Assembly (NCBI RefSeq): GCF_039541115.1
Contig: NZ_BAABFP010000005.1
Location: 356,447-420,446 of the forward strand
Source: Angustibacter luteus
GTDB lineage: Bacteria; Actinomycetota; Actinomycetes; Actinomycetales; Angustibacteraceae
Direction: 5' to 3'
DNA length: 64,000 nt
Under the pieces are notes generated by a model. It was not told the DNA's origin, did not search any database, and saw only the letters and a program-made list of their open reading frames with translations. The translations under genes were made by a program, and so were the position numbers. How positions within the stretch are numbered: position 1 is the stretch's first letter; each line of letters opens with the position of its first letter. Below, piece by piece: positions 58,345 through 64,000 of this stretch.

Positions 58345-58351
58345 GCCCCCC

Positions 58352-59962
58352 ATGACGAGAGTTGCCGAAGATCGCCTCATCCTCGGGTCCGGGTTGCCGA
58401 GGGACGACGAGCGACCTTCCACGTACGGCATCTCGGTCCGCGAGGCCCTCGACCTCCCGGCGCTCGCCGGGACCCAGGTGCTCGCCGGTGCCACCGGGCT
58501 CGGCCGGCACGTCCTGCGGCTCGGCGTCTGGGAGACCCCGGACGTCCTGCCGTTCACCCGCGAGGACGAGCTCCTGGTCACCACCGGGTACCCGCTGCTC
58601 GAGCGGCGCGACGAGCTGGCCGACCGGTTCGCAGAGCTCGCCGAGGCCGGCGTGGTGGCCGTCGCGGTGAAGCTCGGCGCCTACGTGGAGTCCCTGCCGG
58701 CCGACGTCCTGGAGCGGGCCGACCGCATCGGCCTGCCGGTGCTGGCGCTGCCCGCGGCGGTCTCGCTGGACGACGTGCTCAACCAGGTGCTCAGCGCGGT
58801 CCTCGGCCGCCAGGCCGCCCTGCTCGCCCGCAGCGAGGAGATCCACCGCGCCCTCGTCCAGGTCGTCCTGGGCGGCGGAGGACTGCCCGAGGTGGCCAAC
58901 GCCATCGCCGACGGACTCGGGCTGTCGGTCCTGGTGACCAGCCCGACCGGTCAGGTCCTGGCCGAGGCCGGCCCGCCGACGTCCGCCGACCAGTCCGACG
59001 ACCAGGTCGAGGTCCCGATCGTGGCGGGCGGGATGTCGCACGGCACCGTCGTGGCGCTGTCCCGCAGTGGGCCCATCGACCCCCCGGACGTGCACGCCCT
59101 GGAGCGCGCCGCCGTCGTCTGCGCCCTCGTCGCCGTCAAGCAGCAGGCCGTCAGCGCCGTCGAGGAGCGCTACCAGGCGGACTTCCTGCGCGACGTCCTG
59201 CTCGGCCGGTTCGACGACAGCGAAGCCGCGGTCCGGCACGGCGCGTCGCTCGGCTGGCAGCTGGACCGCCCGCTCGTCGTGGTGACGGCCCAGCCGGACA
59301 GCGACCCGCGACCGGGCGCGGCACGCGAGCCGGTCACCGACCGGATGGCCAGCGCCTGGCGCGCGCACCTGCGGACCCGGGACCCGCGGGCGGCCGTGTG
59401 CGGGTTCGCCTCCGAGGTGGTCGCCCTCGTCGGAGCGCCCGGGGACGGCGACGTCGAGCGGCTCGTCCGCGACCTGACGGCGGCCGTCCGCGAGCCGGGT
59501 GCGGCCAGCGGAGGGCGGCGCGGGTTCACCGTGGGCGTGAGCCGGGTGGTGACCGGGATCGCCGGTCTGGCCGTGGCGTACGAGCAGTCGCGCACCTGCG
59601 TCCGGGTCTCCCGGCAGGTGCACGGACCCGGTGGAGTCGCGCACTTCGACCGGCTCGGGGTGCACCGGCTGCTCAGCCTGGTGCCCGACAGCCACGAGCT
59701 GCGCACCTTCCTCGACGAGACGCTGAAGGAGCTGGCGAAGCCGACCGCCGAGGCGCGGGACCTGCGGCGCACCCTGGAGGCGCTGCTGGACACCAACCTG
59801 AACGTCGCCGAGACCGCCCGCCGGCTGCACTTCCACTACAACACGCTGCGCTACCGGATCGGCAAGCTCGAGCGCATCCTCGGACCGTTCACCGAGGACG
59901 CCGACCTGCGGCTGGACCTGGCCCTGGCGCTGCGCATCATGCCGATGCGCGGACTCGGCTGA
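58352..59962 (+). CDS. PucR-family purine catabolism regulator
   Basis: 536 residues: N-terminal PucR domain (SVREALDLPALAGTQVLAG, then REDELLVTTGYPLLERRDEL), a middle GGDEF-like/CdaR region, and the C-terminal HTH_30 domain (LLDTNLNVAETARRLHFHYN, then TLRYRIGKLERILG near residue 495). PucR proteins switch on purine or allantoin degradation genes under nitrogen limitation. ATG 58352 is leaderless behind TAGGCT. It diverges from allHFG and precedes a permease and a xanthine-dehydrogenase operon, both plausible targets. Confidence 0.92.
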   Translation: MTRVAEDRLILGSGLPRDDERPSTYGISVREALDLPALAGTQVLAGATGLGRHVLRLGVWETPDVLPFTREDELLVTTGYPLLERRDELADRFAELAEAGVVAVAVKLGAYVESLPADVLERADRIGLPVLALPAAVSLDDVLNQVLSAVLGRQAALLARSEEIHRALVQVVLGGGGLPEVANAIADGLGLSVLVTSPTGQVLAEAGPPTSADQSDDQVEVPIVAGGMSHGTVVALSRSGPIDPPDVHALERAAVVCALVAVKQQAVSAVEERYQADFLRDVLLGRFDDSEAAVRHGASLGWQLDRPLVVVTAQPDSDPRPGAAREPVTDRMASAWRAHLRTRDPRAAVCGFASEVVALVGAPGDGDVERLVRDLTAAVREPGAASGGRRGFTVGVSRVVTGIAGLAVAYEQSRTCVRVSRQVHGPGGVAHFDRLGVHRLLSLVPDSHELRTFLDETLKELAKPTAEARDLRRTLEALLDTNLNVAETARRLHFHYNTLRYRIGKLERILGPFTEDADLRLDLALALRIMPMRGLG

Positions 59963-60021
59963 CCGATCGTTCGGCGCCGCCTCCCACGCCTGGACCTCAC
60001 CTCGCGCCATGCTGACCCCAC

Positions 60022-60035
60022 GTGACGCGGGTCAC
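60022..60035. promoter_or_regulatory. Small inverted repeat upstream of the permease
   Basis: GTGAC (60022-60026) and GTCAC (60031-60035) flank CGCG in the 114-bp gap between pucR and the permease gene. Position suits an operator, but 5-bp arms are expected often by chance. Confidence 0.25.
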
Positions 60036-60076
60036 ACGGCTCGCGTCGTCCGGTCAAGGGCCGAGAGGACACGCGC

Positions 60077-61537
60077 ATGGCGATCGGATGGACTCTGCAC
60101 GGCGACGGCAAGACGCTCGCCCCCGGTGAGGTCGTCGCTCCGAACGAACGGTTGTCGTGGGGCCGGACCGTAGGCCTGGGCGCCCAGCACGTCGTCGCCA
60201 TGTTCGGCGCGACGTTCGTCTTCCCGCTGATCATGGGACTCAACCCCCAGCTCGCGATCCTGATGAGCGGCGTCGCGACGATCTGCTTCCTGCTCATCGT
60301 GAACGGCAAGGTGCCCAGCTACCTGGGCACGTCGGCGTCGTTCGTCGGCGGCGTCGCCGCGATCCGCGCCCAGGGCGGGAACTCGGCGCAGGTCACCGGC
60401 TCGATCCTGGTGGCGGGCGCGGTCCTGGCCCTGGTCGGCGTGATCATCCACTTCGCGGGTTCCCGGGTCATCTACAAGGTCCTGCCGCCGGCGGTGACCG
60501 GCGCCGTCGTCATGCTCATCGGCTTCAACCTGGCGCCCGTCGTGGCCCAGATCTACTGGCCGCAGGACCAGTGGATCGGGCTGATCGTGATGACGGCGGT
60601 GATCGCGATGAGCGTCGGTCTGCGCGGGTTCGCCGGGCGCATCTCGATCTTCCTCGGCCTGGTGCTCGGCTTCGTGCTGTCCTGGCTGTTCGACAAGGGC
60701 TTCGGGCAGATCACGTCCTACGACGCGAGCGCCGGCAAGGTGACCACGCACTGGCGGGTGAACCTGGACACCGTCGTGTCGTCGAACACGCACTGGTTCG
60801 GCTTCCCGCCCAAGTCGGACACGGCGGCCGGCATCGTGGGCTACCACCTGCCCGAGTTCAAGTGGGCGTTCGTGCTCCTGGTCCTTCCGGCGGTCATCGC
60901 CCTGATCGCCGAGAACACGGGGCACGTCAAGGCGGTGGCCGAGATGACCCGGACGGACCTGGACCCGGTGATGGGCCGCGCCATCGCCGCCGACGGCTTC
61001 GGCACCGTCCTCGCCAGCGCGGTCGGCGGCAGCCCGACGACCACCTACGCAGAGAACATCGGCGTCATGGCGGCGACCCGGGTCTACTCGACGGCTGCGT
61101 ACTTCGTAGCGGCGGCGGTCGCGATCCTGTTCGGCTTCTCCCCGAAGTTCGGCGCCCTGGTCTCGGCGACGCCCGGCGGTGTGCTCGGCGGGATCACCGT
61201 CGTGCTCTACGGGATGATCGGCCTGCTCGGCGCCAAGATCTGGAAGGAGAACAACGTCGACTTCGGGAACCCGATCAACCTGGTCCCGATCGCCGCGGGC
61301 ATCATCATCGCCATCGGTGACGTGAGCCTGAAGATCACCGACTCGTTCACCCTGTCGGGCATCGCGTTCGGCACGATCGTCACGATCCTCGCCTACCACA
61401 TGGCCCACGCGCTGGCCCCCGCTCATCTCCGGGAGGCCGCCGACCACGGCCAGTCGATCGACGAGGGCCCGTCGCTGGTGCTGAACGACCCGGGCATGTA
61501 CGTGGAGGGCGATGACGACGGACGTCACCGCGGGTGA
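60077..61537 (+). CDS. NCS2 uracil/xanthine permease
   Basis: 486 residues of the nucleobase:cation symporter-2 family (UraA/RutG/PbuX fold, 14 segments). Family motifs: GLGAQHVVAMFGATFVFPLI near residue 34, ALIAENTGHVKAV with the substrate-site Glu near residue 278, and GGSPTTTYAENIGVMAATRV near residue 317 with the second Glu and NIG triad. The two motifs are close to E. coli UraA, so uracil is possible. The location beside pucR and xanthine-dehydrogenase genes makes a purine such as xanthine or urate equally plausible. ATG 60077 has GAGAGGA upstream. Confidence 0.9.
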   Translation: MAIGWTLHGDGKTLAPGEVVAPNERLSWGRTVGLGAQHVVAMFGATFVFPLIMGLNPQLAILMSGVATICFLLIVNGKVPSYLGTSASFVGGVAAIRAQGGNSAQVTGSILVAGAVLALVGVIIHFAGSRVIYKVLPPAVTGAVVMLIGFNLAPVVAQIYWPQDQWIGLIVMTAVIAMSVGLRGFAGRISIFLGLVLGFVLSWLFDKGFGQITSYDASAGKVTTHWRVNLDTVVSSNTHWFGFPPKSDTAAGIVGYHLPEFKWAFVLLVLPAVIALIAENTGHVKAVAEMTRTDLDPVMGRAIAADGFGTVLASAVGGSPTTTYAENIGVMAATRVYSTAAYFVAAAVAILFGFSPKFGALVSATPGGVLGGITVVLYGMIGLLGAKIWKENNVDFGNPINLVPIAAGIIIAIGDVSLKITDSFTLSGIAFGTIVTILAYHMAHALAPAHLREAADHGQSIDEGPSLVLNDPGMYVEGDDDGRHRG

Positions 61538-61588
61538 TCGGCAACTCCTGACGACGCAGCCCGCTGGTTCACAGGGCAAGATCGGCCC

Positions 61589-62440
61589 ATGAAGCCCGCG
61601 CCGTTCACCTACCACCGGCCGGCCGGCCTGGACGAGGCGCTGGACGTCCTCGACCAGGTCGGCTCGGACGGCAAGGTGCTGGCTGGTGGGCAGAGCCTGC
61701 TGCCGCTGCTGTCCATGCGGCTGGCCGCGCCCGCGCACCTGGTGGACGTCAACCACCTGCCCGGGCTGGACGTCGTCGAGGTCACGGCGGACGTCGTCCG
61801 CTGTGGTGCGCTGGTGCGGCACACCGACCTGCTGCGCCACCCCGCTGCCTTCGACGCCCAGCCGCTGCTGCGGCGGGCGCTGCAGCACGTGGCGCACCCC
61901 ACCATCCGCAACCGCGGCACGACCGTGGGCAGCATCTGCCACGCCGACCCGGCGGCCGAGATGCCGGCGGTGACCCTGCTCCTGGGCGGAACGCTGGTGG
62001 TGCGCTCACGGCGCGGCGAGCGGCGGATCGCGGCAGCGGACCTGTTCGCCGGGCCGTTGGAGACGACGCTGGCCACGGACGAGCTCGCGGTGGCCGTCGA
62101 GTGGCCGGTGACGGCGCCGAGGGAGAGCACCGCGATCGTCGAGGTCTCGCGCCGGCACGGCGACTACGCCGTGTGCGGTGTCGCGGCGCAGGTCCGGGTC
62201 GACGAGGACGGCACCGTGCGGGCAGCGCGCGCGGTCTACGTCTCGATGGGACTGACCCCGCCGGTGCTCGACCTGACCGGAGCCGTTGCGGGGCAACACG
62301 TCGAGCGCGCGGACTGGGCCGGGGCCGCGGCGCTGGCCACCGAGCAGCTGGAGCCCGAGGCGGACATCCACGCCAGCGCCGACTACCGGCGTCACCTGGC
62401 CGGTGTGCTGACCCGGCGCGCGTTCGAGGAAGCAGGGTGA
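61589..62440 (+). CDS. Xanthine dehydrogenase family, FAD-binding subunit
   Basis: 283 residues of the CoxM/XdhB type. The FAD-binding motifs KVLAGGQSLLPLLSMRLAAP near residue 31 and the RNRGTTVGSICHADPAAEMP run near 108-128 are conserved; the C-terminal CO-dehydrogenase-flavoprotein domain follows. It is first of a three-gene set (FAD, 2Fe-2S, Mo subunits). Confidence 0.92.
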   Translation: MKPAPFTYHRPAGLDEALDVLDQVGSDGKVLAGGQSLLPLLSMRLAAPAHLVDVNHLPGLDVVEVTADVVRCGALVRHTDLLRHPAAFDAQPLLRRALQHVAHPTIRNRGTTVGSICHADPAAEMPAVTLLLGGTLVVRSRRGERRIAAADLFAGPLETTLATDELAVAVEWPVTAPRESTAIVEVSRRHGDYAVCGVAAQVRVDEDGTVRAARAVYVSMGLTPPVLDLTGAVAGQHVERADWAGAAALATEQLEPEADIHASADYRRHLAGVLTRRAFEEAG

Positions 62441-62447
62441 TCCGGCC

Positions 62448-62953
<506 letters not shown>

Positions 62954-62957
<4 letters not shown>

Positions 62958-64000
62958 CGACCAAGCTGTTCGGGGAGCGGGTCGCCCGGGTCGAGGACCC
63001 ACGGCTGCTGACGGGCGGTGGCCGCTACCTGGACGACCTCGGTCGCGGTGCGCTGGCCGCGGCGTTCGTCCGGAGCCCGCACGCGCACGCGAGGGTGCTG
63101 GACGTCGACGTGACCGGTGCGCTGGACGTCGAGGGCGTCGTCGCGATCTACACCTGGGAGGACCTGGCCGCGGCCGACGAGGCCGAGGGCACCCGGGTCA
63201 GCGAACCGCTACCGCTGCTCATCCCGCACCCGGCGCTGCACGCCGGCCGGACGCCCTACGCGTTGGCGAAGGACGAGGTGAACCACGTCGGCGAGGCGAT
63301 CGTGATGGTCGTGGCCAGCGACCGCTACGTCGCCGAGGACGCCTGCCAGGCGATTGTCGTCCGGTACGAGTACCTGGACCCGGTGGTCGGGATCGAGGTG
63401 TCCCGGCGGGCCGAGCGGTTGGTGCACGACGACGTCCCGGACAACGTGGCAGCGCACCTGCTGCAGCAGACCGTCGGGGACGACGCGCTGCTCGAGGCCA
63501 CGATGGCTTCGGCCCCGCACGTGCTGGAGCTCGAGCTGGACATCGAGCGCAGCGCCTCGATGCCCATGGAGGGCAAGGGGGTGCTGGCCCGGTGGGACCT
63601 GGAGGAGCAGTCCCTTCGGGTGCACACCTCCACCCAGGCGTCGACCTCCGTACGCGCGGCCGTCGCGGCCAAGCTCGCCCTGCCGCTGAACAGGGTGCAC
63701 TGCATCGCACCCGACGTCGGCGGCGGTTTCGGCGTGAAGATCGTGCACCCGTGGCCGGAGGAGGTGTTGGTGCCGTGGGCGGCGAAGCGGCTCGCGGCGT
63801 CCGGGCTGGGCACCGCCGTGAAGTGGACCGAGGACCGGCGCGAGCACTTCATCTCCAGCGCGCACGAACGCGGCCAGCTGCAACAGATCCGGGTCGGGTT
63901 CGACGACGACGGCCACCTGCTCGCCCTCGACGTGAAGTTCTGGCACGACAACGGCGCGTACACCCCGTACGGGATCATCGTGCCGATCATCACGTCGACC
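62954..64000 (+). CDS. Xanthine dehydrogenase family, molybdopterin-binding subunit (3' end outside window)
   Basis: Open to the end of the window without a stop: 349 codons of an expected 750-800. It begins MTTKLFGERVARVEDPRLLTG, the usual start of CoxL/XdhA-type large subunits. The aldehyde-oxidase/xanthine-dehydrogenase a/b-hammerhead domain spans about residues 20-130, then the Mo-binding domain opens with MEGKGVLARWD near residue 198 and the DVGGGFGVKI motif near residue 255. The active-site Glu and substrate-pocket residues lie beyond the edge, so xanthine, hypoxanthine, CO or aldehyde specificity cannot be read. The purine context favours a purine hydroxylase. Confidence 0.92.

Noticed and set aside
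60022-60035. GTGAC-N4-GTCAC as a PucR operator
   Set aside because: Arms of 5 bp are too short to be meaningful alone and the same pattern is not seen in the allH/pucR gap; kept only as a low-confidence site.

Overview
The window is 64 kb of very high-GC DNA. It carries frequent GTG starts, genes that overlap by 1-4 nt, TANNNT -10 boxes that often sit only 6-8 nt before a start codon, and actinobacterial markers (BldD, mIHF, a helicase-dead PriA, a PGKGP-type EF-P). It is chromosomal DNA of an actinomycete. From memory, the order aroC-aroK-aroB-efp-nusB-bldD-pyrR-pyrB-pyrC-carA-carB-pyrD-pyrF-mihF-gmk-rpoZ-coaBC-metK-priA-def-fmt-rsmB-rpe-rib-hisE-hisG broadly follows the conserved Streptomyces core region. 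The genus cannot be fixed from the sequence alone. I saw no rRNA, tRNA, CRISPR array, insertion sequence or phage gene.

Region 1 (1-13846) is a type IV pilus locus: pilB (5' end cut by the window edge), pilT, pilC, three tandem major-pilin genes, three minor-pilin-like genes with large C-terminal parts, the prepilin peptidase pilD, and the alignment-complex genes pilM, pilN, pilO and a PilP-like gene. Strong hairpin terminators separate most transcription units. Six units are preceded by CTCAAG-N14/15-GCCGATAG-like elements, which match the spacing and -10 of motility-type (FliA/WhiG, sigma28) promoters. This is the most coherent regulatory signal in the window.

Region 2 (13941-19322) holds the shikimate genes aroC-aroK-aroB, then efp, nusB and a PLP-dependent decarboxylase-like gene. 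A long perfect hairpin separates it from the convergent bldD, the c-di-GMP-responsive developmental repressor, which has a BldD-box-like sequence in its own promoter. Region 3 (20147-33268) is a nine-gene pyrimidine operon whose reading frames all overlap, headed by a PyrR-binding RNA loop, followed by mihF-gmk, rpoZ and coaBC.

Region 4 (33338-43512) contains metK, a divergent VOC-protein/WYL-regulator pair with a shared palindrome, priA, a small zinc-ribbon gene, def, fmt, rsmB, an MFS exporter with two repeated ATATATCGCGA boxes, and rpe. Region 5 (43537-47936) is an FMN-riboswitch-controlled riboflavin operon (ribD-ribE-ribM/pnuC-ribBA-ribH). Region 6 (47948-52154) has hisE-hisG, a PH-domain membrane protein, a MobA-like nucleotidyltransferase, a DUF5701 protein and an ECF sigma/anti-sigma pair.

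Region 7 (52183-64000) appears to be devoted to purine and ureide catabolism. A minus-strand operon encodes the three subunits homologous to E. coli oxamic transcarbamylase (AllH, AllF, AllG) followed by a FUSC-family membrane protein and a CynX/NimT-type MFS transporter. It diverges over only 34 bp from a PucR-type regulator, followed by a uracil/xanthine permease and the FAD, 2Fe-2S and molybdopterin subunits of a xanthine-dehydrogenase-family enzyme. The last gene runs off the window.
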